Shown here: positions 33,753-45,910 of the stretch, one piece after another | Layout of the letters: every line of letters starts with the position of its first letter | Numbering within the stretch: the stretch's first letter is position 1 | DNA from: Luidia sarsii | Taxonomy: Eukaryota; Echinodermata; Asteroidea; Paxillosida; Luidiidae | Assembly (NCBI GenBank): GCA_949987565.1 | Contig: OX465105.1 | Location: 18,713,159 to 18,777,158 of the forward strand | Direction of reading: 5' to 3' | DNA length: 64,000 bases | The notes under the pieces: model-generated | The model's input: only the letters and a program-made list of their open reading frames with translations | What the model was told of the DNA's origin: nothing | Databases searched by the model: none | Program-made: the position numbers and the translations under genes

Positions 33753-36423
33753 CTAAAAGTAGGCGTCCAGGGACCTGGAGACCCGGTTGTCCACGTACCA
33801 CTTGACGGTGCCCGCTTCCTGGTACATGACGGTGCCGGCCATGACGCAGGCCATGCCGGCCAGCCCCAGCCATGACACCTCGTTCCGGAAGACCAGCAGC
33901 GAGATGGCCACGTCCAGCAGGATGCCCACGTTGCCCAGCACCTGCAGGGCCACCGGCGAGGTGTAGAAGGTGACCAGGAAGGTGGCCACATTGTAGCCAA
34001 TGGCGCACAGGCAGCTGAGGAGGAGCAGAGCGGCCAGACGAAGGCCGCCGCCGCCGCCGCCGGCCGCCCAGAGACGGCCCGGCGAGAAGGCGGCAGGCTC
34101 TAGAAGGACCGAGGCCACCAGCAGCATGGCGGAGCTTGGCAGCGACATGTGGTAGAGGAGGCGGACCGAGTCGATGCGCTGCTCCTTCAGCAGCACCCCT
34201 GCAGCGACGAGATTGTAGGTAAGACCGTTAAAACCCGAGCGGCGAGTGGAGGAGGGGAGTAGCCTTGTATCACTGCACAGGGGCTACTTTTAATAATAAT
34301 AATAATTTCTAAATTTAGTGGGCCTGACGTATTCGATCCTAGCAGGACCTTTCTCAAAGGCAGAGTGACTCTGCTGACTGTGGGCCTGACGTATTCGATC
34401 CTAGCAGGACCTTTCTCAAAGGCAGAGTGACTCTGCTGACTCTGCCTTTGAGAAAGGTTCTGCTAGGATCGAAACGTCAGGCCCACTGAATTTTGAGATT
34501 TGCATTTTGGTAATTTAAGTCAGTAAGCAGTTTGCAACATTTTTGTATATCACTCAATAATAATAATTGATATGATTATGATTTTTAATGCGCCAAATCC
34601 ACTCTGCAGAATGCTCTAGACGCAGAGAGATACAAGAAGCAACTAAATACAAAAAACATGCAAGAGTAATCAGGAGGAGGCATTAAATAAGTGAGTTTTT
34701 ACACCGCTTTTAAATGAATCTGGCGAAGAGCAATTTTTTTTTTCAAAACTGAGGGAAAGATATTCCATAAGGTGGGCCTGGGTTTTTTGTGCATAAATAA
34801 TGTGCCATTTTCAAAGCTCAAAGTAATATACACACATTTTGCAAATCGCATGCTGACGAAAATGAACACAATGCAAATCTCAAGAATTCAGGAGGACCTC
34901 GTATTCCGATCCAAGCTGGATCTTTCTCAAAGGGTAAAATCATTCTCAGAACATTCCTCTCAATTCTACAAGAAATGACTGACGTTTCAATCCTAGCAGG
35001 GTGAGAAAGTCCCTGCAAGGATTGAAACGTCAGGCCCTCCAAATTCATGAGATTTTTCAAAACTCGCTAGACAATTGGGATCAATAACTCCCGTAGCTGT
35101 GAAATAAATCAATGAGTCAAACCTGGCACAATCAGACGACTGTGCGGCTTTTGCAATGATACCTATTGTTTTGTGGTCGGCTGTAGAGAGCCTTTGTTTA
35201 AAACTGGTACCAAATGGTACCGAGAAACTACTAAAGCCCTAACCCTGCTGACTCCAACATAAGCCAACAAATTTTGGGGACTGTCAGCAGTGTACAGTAC
35301 TAAAAAACTGTGTTGAGGATTGTTGGGGTCAGCATGGTTGTCTGGTCTGGTGTTAATGTTATGGGGCAGGGGCAGCCACACAATGAAGATAGTCAAAAAA
35401 ATCTATAGAAAAGCCCAAAAATTAAGGGTCTAAAGGGAAAGACCCCATTGAAGAAAAGGCCTAAGAGAAAAGACTGAAGAGAAAAGGCACAAAAGAAAAC
35501 TCCCAAAAGAAAAGGCCTAACAATTGTCTGTGCATGTTACTTGAGTGTTAGTCTATGTTGGGATCAACACAGTACAATACAGTTGGATTTTGTTGGGCCT
35601 GGCATTGTATGCAAAGTTACAGCAATATTACCATCATTGCAGGACCCTGCTGAATCCAACAATATCCACTGTTGGATACTGTTGGGATCAGCAGGCTTCA
35701 CACTTTCATGCTTGTTGGATACTATTGAGTGTTGGGATCAGCAGGATAGAGTTACTGTAGGCTAACAGTAAGGGGGATAGGGTTACTAATGGCCCTTTTC
35801 CAAAACCCGGCTTAGGCGCAGACTAGCTGATGGATGAGGTGGAGATGTCCGCGGGTCTAGATTGCTCACAAACCTTGCAGGAGACTCTTCAGTCCTCTTA
35901 ACAGCGTGGCCCCGCAGGCCGCCAGAAACCCGTAGACGCTGAAGTTCAGCTCGCCCGAGACGCACATCATGCTGCCAAAGCACAGCGGCACCATGGACAT
36001 GTAGACGTAGTTGTCCACGGGCCGGTCGAAGAGAAGCCGCGAGAGCGCCACCGTCACCACGGGCGAGAGCGCGAAGACCATCTTCAGGAAGGAGATGTAG
36101 AGGTGGCTGAGGGCGATATTGCCCAGGCTGATGCCGCACGAGAAGACCACACTGAGCGCCAGGATGCGCAGCGAGGCGTTGGGCGGGGCCCGCAGGCGGG
36201 CGCGGCCCTCGCCGAAGGCCGCGCCCAGCGGGGTGTAGCGCAGGGCCAGGGAGCCGAACAGGCAGGCGGAGATCATGTGCAGCGTGGTGAGGAAGACCGG
36301 GTAGGGGAAGTCCTCCTGGGTGAAGATCCACTTGTTGACGTTGCTCAGGCCGATGCTGGCCATGATCCAGCCGGCGATGGCCAGCCTGGTCATGGCCTGG
36401 ATACTCTGTAGCGCCATCCTCAC
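33753..36423 (-). CDS. SLC35E4: SLC35E4-like solute carrier (EamA/TPT family), two exons
   Basis: Multi-pass membrane protein of the nucleotide-sugar/triose-phosphate translocator superfamily, expected in an internal membrane; substrate unknown. Exon 1 is 36423-35874 (ATG at 36423), donor gtttgt; exon 2 is 34198-33753, acceptor ctgcag, stop TAG. Phases agree (1/2) and the product is 331 residues against about 350 in human. Landmarks shared with human SLC35E4: SLSNVNKWIFT-like start (SNVNKWIF), LRGLKSLLQG at the exon junction, LLKEQRIDSVRLLYHMSLPS, then ALQVLGNVGILLDVAISLL and GMACVMAGTVMYQEA. About ten hydrophobic segments are visible. Family membership is clear; the exact E-subfamily orthology needs a tree. 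Confidence 0.88.
34316..34545. mobile_element. Hammerhead-like repeat, two reverse units and one forward unit
   Basis: Two direct copies of gggcctgacgtattcgatcc, tagcaggacctttctcaaag face one inverted copy ttgagaaaggttctgctagg, atcgaaacgtcaggccc, followed by the shared tail gagatttgcattttggtaat and gtcagtaagcagtttgcaac. Confidence 0.8.
34890..35060. mobile_element. Hammerhead-like repeat, inverted pair
   Basis: Reverse fragment at 34890-34935 (gatccaagctggatctttct) and a compact inverted pair gacgtttcaatcctagcagg / ctgcaaggattgaaacgtca at 34978-35035, ending in tccaaattcatgagattt. Confidence 0.7.
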
Positions 36424-37758
36424 TGTCCCTTCTCCTAACTAGCGTCCAATCTGCCCGGCCTATCGCCCACTCTGCAGTGTCCTGTGAAATATCAAGGTCA
36501 TAGAGTCCTCATCGTGCACGCTGGCAGCACAATTCTGGAAAAAGCAAAAAGCAAAAAGATGACATTTCAGGATATTCATAATTCATGTAACAAGTCATGA
36601 TTGGTAGGCTGGGACACCATGTGAAAATCTTCTTTTTCTTTAAAAAAAAATATGTGTGGTTTTGAAATGAAATTTTATAGTAACCTTCTTGAGTTAATTA
36701 AAAGCTCATTAAGCAGTTCACATATTCACCTTTAATTATCTCTCTGGACGAGGTTTGAATCCAGACAGGTGCGTGTCATAATTTTTGATTAACATTCCTG
36801 CAGTCAATTTCACCAAACTCATCGTAACATGCGATCAATCGCAAGACGATGAGCGATGCACAGAAAGCATACGGCCTGCAACAATTTACGATGGGTTATC
36901 CATCCTAAAGTTGACTTACGATGCCTTGTAAGGCTTTCTGGTGAAATCCACCCGTGGTCCTACTTTAGTACTAGCTATAAAGTACAACTTACGAGGCAGT
37001 GACAGTGTGAACTGAACTGCATACAACTGCATACAGTAAAGAACTCACGTTTTCGTTCAATTTCGCTGATCAATAACAGCTGTTACCATTAAAGTTACAT
37101 TTAATCAATTAGAAAAATAAAAACATACAAACAAAACCACAAACCTTAGATTAATCATCTACACGTACTACGTATGTACATGTACTAATATTAATATCAA
37201 TACAGTTTGGTGTAAACTACAGAGTACTGTCCTGACTGTACAGGCTGTAGTGTAGTTTGATACAAAAGTTCGACAGCACGATGAAAAACCGGCGACCATT
37301 TTACATATTTAAGTCTATTTATCGGTATGTTTTAATATTATTTAGATCAAAGGTCGACAGATTACGACATTCAAAAACAATCTAATACTTACGTGTCCTT
37401 TGGTAAAGTTCAGGTTAAGTAAATATTCAGAAATAATAATATACATCATATTACAGATGCACACGAGTATTTATTAGGCGATTTCATCGGCAATGTTGAT
37501 ATGATTAGCGCCCTCAAGTGACACGAAAGAGCCAATGTGGATGATGACAAACTCGTTCTCAAGAGTTTTCGAGACTCGTTGCACGTTTGCACGATTTGAT
37601 TGACGAGGGAACTGGGAAGGAGAGAGCTCTGGCGCGCTGACCAAACCAAGATGTCAGCGCCCATGTGCCTGTGACTTGATCTTTTGAACATGACTGAAAG
37701 TGAAACTTGAAAGTGCCCGTACTGACTACTGTGTTTGTGTAGAACTTAGATTGTTAGA
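36424..37758. promoter_or_regulatory. Divergent intergenic region between SLC35E4-like gene and CUSTOS
   Basis: The two start codons face away from each other, 1.34 kb apart, so both promoters must lie here. No TATA box or other core element could be assigned with confidence. It contains an imperfect inverted-repeat fragment near 36796-36955 and otherwise AT-rich unique-looking sequence. Confidence 0.5.
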
Positions 37759-39789
37759 ATGTCCGATTCAAGTTCGAGCTCCGATGAAGAGGAAAAGGCC
37801 AAACTGCAGTCTGCCACCTGGCCGGGTTTTAGCTCAATAAATCCATCACAAGCACCTCGAAAAGGTAAAATAAAAACTAAATAAATTTAATTTAATTATT
37901 GTGACATTAGTCTGAGTAACTTGGACCCGACAAGTCACCCTTTTTTATCGAATTTTTAAAAAGGGTGACTTGTCGGGTCCAAGTTACTCTGACCATACCT
38001 CCATGCTCTGACTAATTAAGTGACATGAATCTTAGTTTCTTACATTCCTACTGTAGTCTAGTCCTAGTTGGTACTGGTACTGGTAGTTCTAACTAGTAAT
38101 AGAAATAGTAAAGTAATAGTATTAGTAATACTAATCCGCTTGAGTTTTACATATTTTAAGTTTATTTATCGGTATGTTTTGCTGTAAACCAATGAGGTCT
38201 CACTTACAGCACCTTTTTACAAAGTTTAAGCCAATGAGTGACTAGCTCGATTGAGAACACTAATATTAATATTCGCAGTGGCTGTTGTTACAGCAGTCAT
38301 CCGTGTGGTTCCCTGACTTGATTGTATTTCGTCAGCATTGCAGGCTGGTTGAACCAGTCTTTTAGCTGATAGTCTGGTTCCAAGAGCTAAACATCCTGAC
38401 AAATACTGTGAAGTCAGGGAACCACACGGACGACTGCCGTAACAACAGCCACTGCGATTAATATAATACTACGTACTACTAACTAATTTAATACTAATAA
38501 TATTACTAATAAGTAATATAATTGTGGTATATTGTAATTAACTAATTTCTATAGATGCCTAAATGAAGTAAAACAGCCCTGCCCACTTTCCACAAAATAT
38601 AGCCAAGCTACATGCACACACGTACTGATGTAGCACTTTGGTTTTTCTCCTTTTTCAATTTTTTTATTTTGATTGTCGTACAAGGGCTTCAGTGAGTGAA
38701 GGTCTGTGTGTACTCGCTCCATTTCGTACCAAACTGACATGTTCCACTCACTTTAGGCCAGGAAAAGCTTAGGACAGCAAATCCATGGCGTATGGCGTTA
38801 TGAGTCATGCTCTGGATTGGATTCACAACAGTCAGGCTACTTAAACAATCATGATGTACGTTACATTCTCCTTTTTTTGCAGTTCAAATGTACATTTTGA
38901 ATTTTTGTTTACAGGAAATGCTGCTACTACTAGAACTACTACTAGTACAGCTGCTTCCACTTCAAATGATGAAAAAACACAAATCAAGCCAAGTTTGAGG
39001 TGAATTTTTATTGAATATTATTCATTTATTAATTTCTTTCCTTTTTTGTCTTTTCCTTTCCGATATTTTTTTATTTTCAAATTGTTCAATTGTTCAAGTT
39101 GAAGTGTTCCATTGTTCAAGTGCCTTTGAGAAAGGTCCTGCTAGGATCGAAACGTCGGGCCCACTAAATTTTGAAATTATTATTAAAAAACATGGAAAAG
39201 ACTGACAAATGAGTTTTCATTTGAATCGTTCTCTTTGTTTGAAGACATTCTGATGACCGAGGTGTGCATACTGACTACAGAAACGTTGATGTCACTACAG
39301 AACAGAAAGCATTCATCGCAAAGAAACTCACGTCCTGGCTGGATAGGTAAGGATTTTTGTTGATGTTTTTGCTGTGGTATTCCTTTGTTGGGTTTGTTTG
39401 AAAATCAAGATTTGAAAAAAAAAGCTGCATCCACCAATTTCACCTTGTGTGATCCCCGAGCAGTCGTTGCCAGGTTTGCTAGTGATTGTTGGTTGCGTCT
39501 GAGTGGCGATGGGGGTGTTATCCCAGGAGGTATACATTGTATGGCAATAATTGGTTGAATGCTTCTGACTGGCAAACCCTTTTGTCTCTGTATTTGCCTG
39601 TCTCTCTGTCTCTGTGCCTCTGTATCTCTATGTCTGTCTCTCTGTTTCTGTGTCTCTACCTCTGCCTCTGCCCCTGCCCCTGCCCCTGCCCCTGCCCCTG
39701 CCCCTGCCCCTGCCCCTGCCCCTGCCCCTGCCCCTGCCCCTGCCCCTGCCCCTGCCCATGCCCCTGCCTCTGCCTCTTCCCCTGCCTCT

Positions 39790-39821
<32 letters not shown>

Positions 39822-39987
39822 CTCTGCCTCTGCCTCTGCCTCTGCCCCTGCCTCTCCCTCTCCCTCTCCCTCTCCCTCTCCCTCTCCCTCTGCCCCTGCC
39901 CCTGCCTCTGCCTCTGCCTCTGCCCCTGCCCCTGCCTCTGCCTCTGCCTCTGCCCCTGCCTCTGCCTCTCCCTTTCCCTCTGCCCCT

Positions 39988-40019
<32 letters not shown>

Positions 40020-40029
40020 CTCTGCCTCT

Positions 40030-40061
<32 letters not shown>

Positions 40062-41941
40062 CCCTGCCTCTGCCCCTGCCTCTCCCTCTGCCCCTGCCTC
40101 TGCCTCTGCTCCTGCCTCTGCCACTTCCCCTGCCGCTGCCTCTGCCTCTGCCTCTGCCTCTTGCCTCTTGCCTCTTGCCTCTTGCCTCTTGCCTCTTGCC
40201 TCTTGCCTCTTGCCTCTTGCCTCTTGCCTCTTGCCTCTTGCCTCTTGCCTCTTGCCTCTTGCCTCTTGCCTCTTGCCTCTTGCCTCCTGCCTCTGCCTCT
40301 GCCTCTCTCTCTCTCCCTCTGCCTCTGCCTCTGCCCCTGCCTCTGCCTCTGCCTCTGCTTGTCTTTTTCTACCATAGGGAAAGCCAAGCAGTGAATAAAG
40401 ATGTGATATTGGATTTAAAGCTGAAGTTTATGTTCAATAAGTGTGGGAAATTACAAAAACCTGTCAGACACAATTCCACCACCATAAGCCTTTCCCCCTT
40501 TTCATTCCAGCTCAATATCAGTTGGCAATGAAGAAAAGTCTCCCGCCCAGACTTTGAAGTCGGTGCAGGACAGTGCTGAGAGTAAGTAGACTCAGAATGA
40601 AGTCAAAATGAACAAAGCTTTTACCTCTGCCAGCTCGTCTGTGTGTGTTTCCAGTGTGAAGGTGTGGTGGAGAGAGGTACCACAAGGTGCTGTGACTCAG
40701 ATCTGTTCTTCGTGTCCTCCATCAGGGGATTTCAAGCTGTTTTCTACATCCGTGCCTGGTGTTCAGGTGACGGAGGAGCGTCCGTCCCTGAAGAGGAGAC
40801 AGCGCCCTCAAGCAAGCAGCAGCGACAGGTGAATACCCAGCATCGTTGATGGGCTCAGTCTAAATCACTTGGCAATGTCATCATCATATATCTCACAAGT
40901 CTGAAGCCACAGCAACCGATAACACAGTCTGTCGCTATGGCTACAAATAGCACATTAGTCTACAATAATGGCTACAAATAACTTACAAGTATATGACAAT
41001 GGCTACTAATAGCACACAAGCATATGGCTATGGCTACTAATAGCACACAAATATATGGCTATGACTACTAATAGCACACAAGTACATGGATATGGCTACA
41101 AATAACTTACAAGTATATGGCTATGGCTACTAATAGCACACTAGTCTATGGCTATGACTACACAAATCTTCGGCTATGGCTACAATTCCAATGAATTACA
41201 CACACATGGCTTCAAGTACCGGTAAAACACATGGCTATCACTATGTCTTCAAGATTATTTTCATTTGTTTAAATGCTTTGAAAGTTCCTTTTTTAATATT
41301 TCTTGCTTGTTTGACTCAACTTGTGAGAATCTGAGCTGAATATCCATTTATCATTTCAGTTATTTTTATCATTCAAATTTGTTGTATTTCTCAGTGATTC
41401 GGATGAGCAAAGATCTCGGTTGGCATCAGTCGCCGTCTCTTATCAAGATGTCATCCAGAGCAGCTGGCCACCGACAGCCAAGGACAAACAGGTGACCCCT
41501 AACCTTTCACCTTCTGTTAACCTTCCAACTCTGACCCCCGGTGAGCCGCCAGTGCGTCAGTCCTCCACAGACGAAGACGATGACGAGTCTGGTCCCCGAG
41601 GGACTGAGCCAAAATGCCCTCTAGGTGGCGCTGTTGCCGACGACGGACAGAAGACGATGAAAAAGAAGAAGAGGAAGAAGAAGAAGAAGAAAGCAAAAGT
41701 AGTTATTCCAGCTTCTGCCGATAACGAAATGGCCGTGACAAATTTGCCACAAAAGGAGAGCGTGATTGAGCAACTCACACTTGCCGAGGAGGAAGGTGGT
41801 ATCCACAGCTGCCAGAAAACCTCCCCAGAGTGCACCAAGAAGAAGAAGAAGAAGAAGAAGAAGAAGACGAAGAAGAAAGGGGAGAAGCAACAACTGAGAG
41901 ATGAGGAGGGGTCGGGGAAGGCAGAGGCTCGTGTCAGGTGA
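37759..41941 (+). CDS. CUSTOS: CUSTOS (C12orf43) homologue, six exons, complete
   Basis: Small nuclear protein implicated, from work in vertebrates, in Wnt/beta-catenin signalling. Exons: 37759-37864, 38915-38999, 39245-39346, 40511-40581, 40726-40828, 41395-41941 (TGA); all GT-AG and in phase, giving 337 residues (human about 262). Matching blocks: N-terminal SDSSSSSDEEE and a TWPGF motif (human AMPAWG), QKAFIAKKLTSWLD (human FRAHVAKKLGALLD), DFKLFSTSVPG (human GFRLFFTSVPG), ASSSDSDEQRSRLASVAVS (human SSSEDSDEEWRRCREAAVS), and lysine-rich C-terminal tracts (KKKRKKKKKKAK and later KKKKKKKKK) that look like nuclear/nucleolar signals. Position next to HNF1 supports the call. Confidence 0.9.
37907..37997. 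repeat. Perfect long hairpin in CUSTOS intron 1
   Basis: Arms gagtaacttggacccgacaa plus gtcacccttttt and their exact inverse flank an 11-base AT centre. Probably a compact MITE. Confidence 0.85.
38274..38459. mobile_element. MITE in CUSTOS intron 1, about 48-bp inverted ends
   Basis: Left cgcagtggctgttgttacag, tcatccgtgtggttccctga and right tcagggaaccacacggacga, gtaacaacagccactgcg are inverted with few mismatches. Confidence 0.85.
39118..39182 (+). mobile_element. Hammerhead-like repeat fragment in CUSTOS intron 2
   Basis: tgcctttgagaaaggtcctg, ctaggatcgaaacgtcgggc, followed by ccactaaattttgaaatt. It ends about 60 bases before the exon 3 acceptor. Confidence 0.8.
39418..39580 (+). mobile_element. 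SINE body fragment, opposite orientation to most copies
   Basis: Reads agctgcatccaccaatttca, cttgtgtgatccccgagcag, ggttgaatgcttctgactgg: the body module in its tRNA-sense orientation on the plus strand, without the tRNA-like part. Confidence 0.65.
39598..40375 (+). repeat. CCTGCC/TCTGCC hexamer and TTGCCTC heptamer array in CUSTOS intron 3
   Basis: About 14 uninterrupted cccctg hexamers at 39669-39755, mixed tgcctc/tgcccc hexamers to about 40155, then roughly 18 heptamers (ttgcctc) to 40285 and more hexamers. The long open frames here are repeat artefacts. Confidence 0.95.
40905..41225 (+). repeat. Degenerate minisatellite in CUSTOS intron 5
   Basis: Repeats of atggctactaatagcacaca and atggctacaaataac, unit about 30-35 bp. 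Confidence 0.75.
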
Positions 41942-44010
41942 CAGCGTGCCAGTCAGCTCGCTAGCGCCGGACAAATTAATGGCCAGCTCTTCAGAGCGCA
42001 AGAAAAAAAACCTGACAGAGTGGTAGTTCACAGTTCCCCTCCTACTCACTTGAGTCTGATTCATAAGAGTGAATTGGGGAGAGGGGAGGGGGGAGGCAGG
42101 GGCTGTTCTGACAGATTGCACCAACCTTTGATCGCCAGTCTCTAGTAGTGACCCGACCCTCTCCTCCTTCACAGCTGTCCTGGGACGTTTTTTGGAAGAA
42201 GAAGACAAAAAGCACGTCGAGTGGCTATGGTTTTTTTTTTTTTGGAAGGCCTTCCTGAGTGCTGTCAGTGTGAATGATGGCATCTCGTTTCTGGACAGAC
42301 GCGGGCGGCCGGCCAAACCCAAGCAACTTGAGACCAAATTTTCTTAAAGCTCCGAAGTAACTGAAGGATGTTTTTCTGGTTGAGTGGAGCATTGTTCCAT
42401 TTTTTTGTTTTTTCTTCCCGAACACAGGGGGGAACACCTACAAAGTCTATTGTAACAATTTAAGTCAAAGGTTTATTACATTGATTAAATCCTTTTTGAA
42501 AAAAATGCCAAAGAAAATTTGACTGAATCAAGACCTGTGGTTGTGTGTAGAATTGCTCTTACCATCTGAGCTATCCGGCCCTTAGATGGCGGCCTTCCCA
42601 AAAAGTCAACTAGTCTTTGCCTGGGTAAGATACCGCTAGGATCGAAGTTCTGGGCCCTCAACATTTGACACTGGTGAGGTGATTAGATTCTTGTATATAA
42701 GAAATGTATTTTTGTCAGGCTGTCCCATCATAGGACCTTTGATTTGACAAGAGTGCAAACAAATTTAAGTCTTGGCAAGTTGAAGGTTATAATATGAAAC
42801 CGAATTTGTCATGTTAACTGCAATTAATACTCATTTAGGAACAATTGTAGCCATTTTGTGAAATCCAATCTGAGCACTGAGCGTGACTGTTTATATAACA
42901 GTGTTACGTAATTACGAACACTTACCCACTTGATATAAATTGGAGCGTTTAACGCTCAAAGATTCTCTCGGCTGAGCAACTTAGCCTCGCTAACACTCTA
43001 GTATGCGAGGCAAGTAGCTCCGCCATTCCAGTGTTCTCAAAAACAAAACCTTGTCTTTTGCGTCATTTCTGTTTTTGAAGGGAGGAGGTTTCTCTTGCAC
43101 ATGTCACTATAATTATACATGAGGTAGATCTAGAAAAGAAAAGAATTTTCTAACGAAAGAATGTAGTGAGAAAGTCCAGTAATCATGAATTGGTTTGTCA
43201 ACATATCATTTTTTTTATTTTGTCCACACTTTTAAATTTTTGGGGCAGAAAAGCCCTCAAGCTCAATAAATATATTTACAATGAGACCACGAATGGAGAA
43301 TAATAACAATCTGTAATTTGAGGTACATTTCATACGGAAATAATGTTACAATAATTCAACAAATTAAGCATTGATTTAGCAGGATTATTGCAATTTCATT
43401 ACAAAAATCAGTTCATTAGAACATTCTTTGGCAAAACGGAATGTGTACAAATAATATTTCATTTCTGTAATACACTTTACATTGGAACATTTTAATCATA
43501 AATTAAAATCTTTGGCAAATTGAATGAGGTGTTAATTTTTGTATAATATTTCCTTGTTTGAGACAATACAAAGTACATTTATGAAGCAAAAATTATAAAC
43601 TTTGAAATATCTAGCCCTGAAGAGAACGTGTCGTTCAAAACACAACCAAAAAGAACACAATTTTCTGTTCAGTCTTGGGGTTAAGATCCAAAAATGTGAT
43701 TGATCATTCTAAAGGCGGATGGGATGTATCCATTGCCTTGATTCAAAATAATAAGTATTTAAGATAAGGCCAAACAGTAGTCTAACTTCACAAGGACCTA
43801 AACTTGATCCTCTGGTTGGACATATCAGTGCTCTTGCATATGAGCTGTCCAGTTCTTAAGTGGAATGTCCTCCACAAAACAGTCCGCTATCTTCGCTTGG
43901 GTGAGGGCGCAAGACAGAAGCATCCAACCAATGCATGTTTGATGCCATCTGGGGATGACACCACCATTTTCATCATACGCAAAGGGCTAACTTTTGGATG
44001 GTTGACTTAA

Positions 44011-44373
44011 AGCCCCTACACAACATTGGTAAGATCGAAAAACAGAAATGTTCACAGATTTATATGAAACTTATACAGTTTGAAGATAGTTATAGTAGAA
44101 ACCTCTCACGGACATATTTCTGCCTAAAATGTATTTTGGGAGAAATGAGTAAAACAAATAATTTACGTCTCACCGAGATCTAAAATTTCTAGGAACAGTA
44201 TGGCATTGAATGCTGTATTTTCGCGAAACAAATGAAAAGGTTTTCATGATTTTCTCCAGATTCGGTTAGCGGATTATGCTGAAATTTTCACAGGTGTGCT
44301 ATTTCATGCATATTTTGGATCAGACAACGTATGGATACTATTCTTTGACCTCGACCAATGTTGTGTAGGGGCT
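44011..44373. mobile_element. TTAA-type MITE, copy 2
   Basis: Ends agcccctacacaacattggt and ccaatgttgtgtaggggct are inverted. TTAA flanks both sides (44007-44010 and 44374-44377), the target site of piggyBac-like transposons. Confidence 0.9.
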
Positions 44374-45339
44374 TTAAATATCATAAATGGTCGTAAATTA
44401 TGGGAAATTACAGAAAAAGTGGTTAACATTTGAGATAAACTGTTATGAGATAGGTCAGTCCAGCCAACCGTTATATCGAGGTTTCAGAAATCAAATAGGT
44501 CACCCTCATGGACATTGCTATAGCTCGTGGATTAAAAAAATAGCATCAAGTTATTATTTGTTGTTATCAGTGTCTCATGCACTAAACAAACTTTGTTATC
44601 TTTTGCCACCATGGCCCTTGCTCATACATTTTTGCAATGAGTTAATTGACCTGAACTTACTTCTACCATTTTTCATGGAAAGATAAATACGCCAAAAAAT
44701 TCAACTGAGACAAAAAGTAGAGACGCGCATCATTGGGTGAAAAATAAAAAAAATTCCAATCCTATTTTTGTTTTCCATCGTTTGTACAAACGTCACGTTC
44801 CAAATGTGGATTTGTTTTTACGAAATAGATTTGAAACTGTGACAAGTCCTGAGGGATGACGTACGATTCTGGCTCCGAAAGCGTATTGTTTTTGTTTGTG
44901 AACGTGTCCCCTGTGCTTGCGAATGGCGCCCTTGGCAGATCAAACATGACCCAGCAATGAATTAGGGTAGGCCCTTCTTAGCCTCGACGGCACGTAACGG
45001 CCGATTGTACTTGGCGGGTCCCCGAAATGCAGTTGCCGGGCAACGGGGCAACCGGGCAACCGAATAGTGCCCCGGCAAGGGTGTTACGCATCATCTGAAT
45101 GCTGTGTCACGATTGCCTGCCCCACCTAAAATAAAATAAAAACCTTCCCCACCCTCTAGTAAATTGATCGATGATGCCATGGCCTATTCAGACAGACTTC
45201 TTTCTCTCCCCTCTCCGAGGGAAAAGAGAAACAATTCTTATCAGCACTTCACCGACAAACACTCTGACGCACTTATTGTTCTTTTATCTAATTTAGGAGG
45301 TTTTTGTGGTTCAAAAGTCACTGCCTTAACCTCACCGTC

Positions 45340-45460
45340 AGTAGGAGGTTTGCGGTGACACCACATACTTCATCTCTTATGAGAAAGAGTATGGCTCTGA
45401 AAAGAGCCAGATCTGGACGTTTCGGTCAGTGTGTACTCTGCCTGTCGTCAGGAGACTTAA
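45340..45460 (-). mobile_element. Hammerhead-like element, half copy
   Basis: aggtttgcggtgacaccaca, tatggctctgaaaagagcca, acgtttcggtcagtgtgtac, tctgcctgtcgtcaggag. The right arm is missing. Confidence 0.75.
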
Positions 45461-45910
45461 GTCTTATCTGACAAACTTTAGTTCTCAATTCTGTAGGTCC
45501 CTTTAGTTTGCAGCATATACATGTACATGTATGACAGAAAACTCAGCTCTGGTTGATCTGTTAAGAATAAAATCAACTGAGCAATTCAACTCGGCAATTC
45601 TAAGAGCCCTTTTTGCCTTTCAGAGGAATCTTAATTCCTCTCTCAAGCACCACTGAGCTTTCCTCTGGTTTCGACTCGTTTACCTTGACTGGCTTTTAGC
45701 CTTGTTCTGGGTTAATATCCGTATAAGTACGGTACTTCCAAAATAAAATTGTGAAGTACATGAACTATTAACAAAAACACCACCAACAAATTATGTACAG
45801 GCAAGTCCATAACATAACACAATACTGTACAAAATAAACACGACTAAGGAAATGTTAAAAAACACACAGGTCTGGGTGAATGGTTGGTTTGGTGATTTTC
45901 ATAAAGTTAA

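Larger units (their letters stand above)
34199..35873 (-). other. Single intron of the SLC35E4-like gene
   Basis: Intron of 1.68 kb. It carries three hammerhead-like repeat units at 34316-34545, a further inverted pair at 34890-35060, a block of GAAAAGGCC-type short repeats near 35400-35520 and TTGGGATCA-rich sequence at 35540-35750. No coding exon seen. Confidence 0.7.

Noticed and set aside
39405..40531. Several 240-305-residue open frames of Pro/Leu, Ala/Ser or Glu/Ala repeats
   Set aside because: All are frames of the CCTGCC/TCTGCC hexamer array in a CUSTOS intron; no flanking coding sequence.
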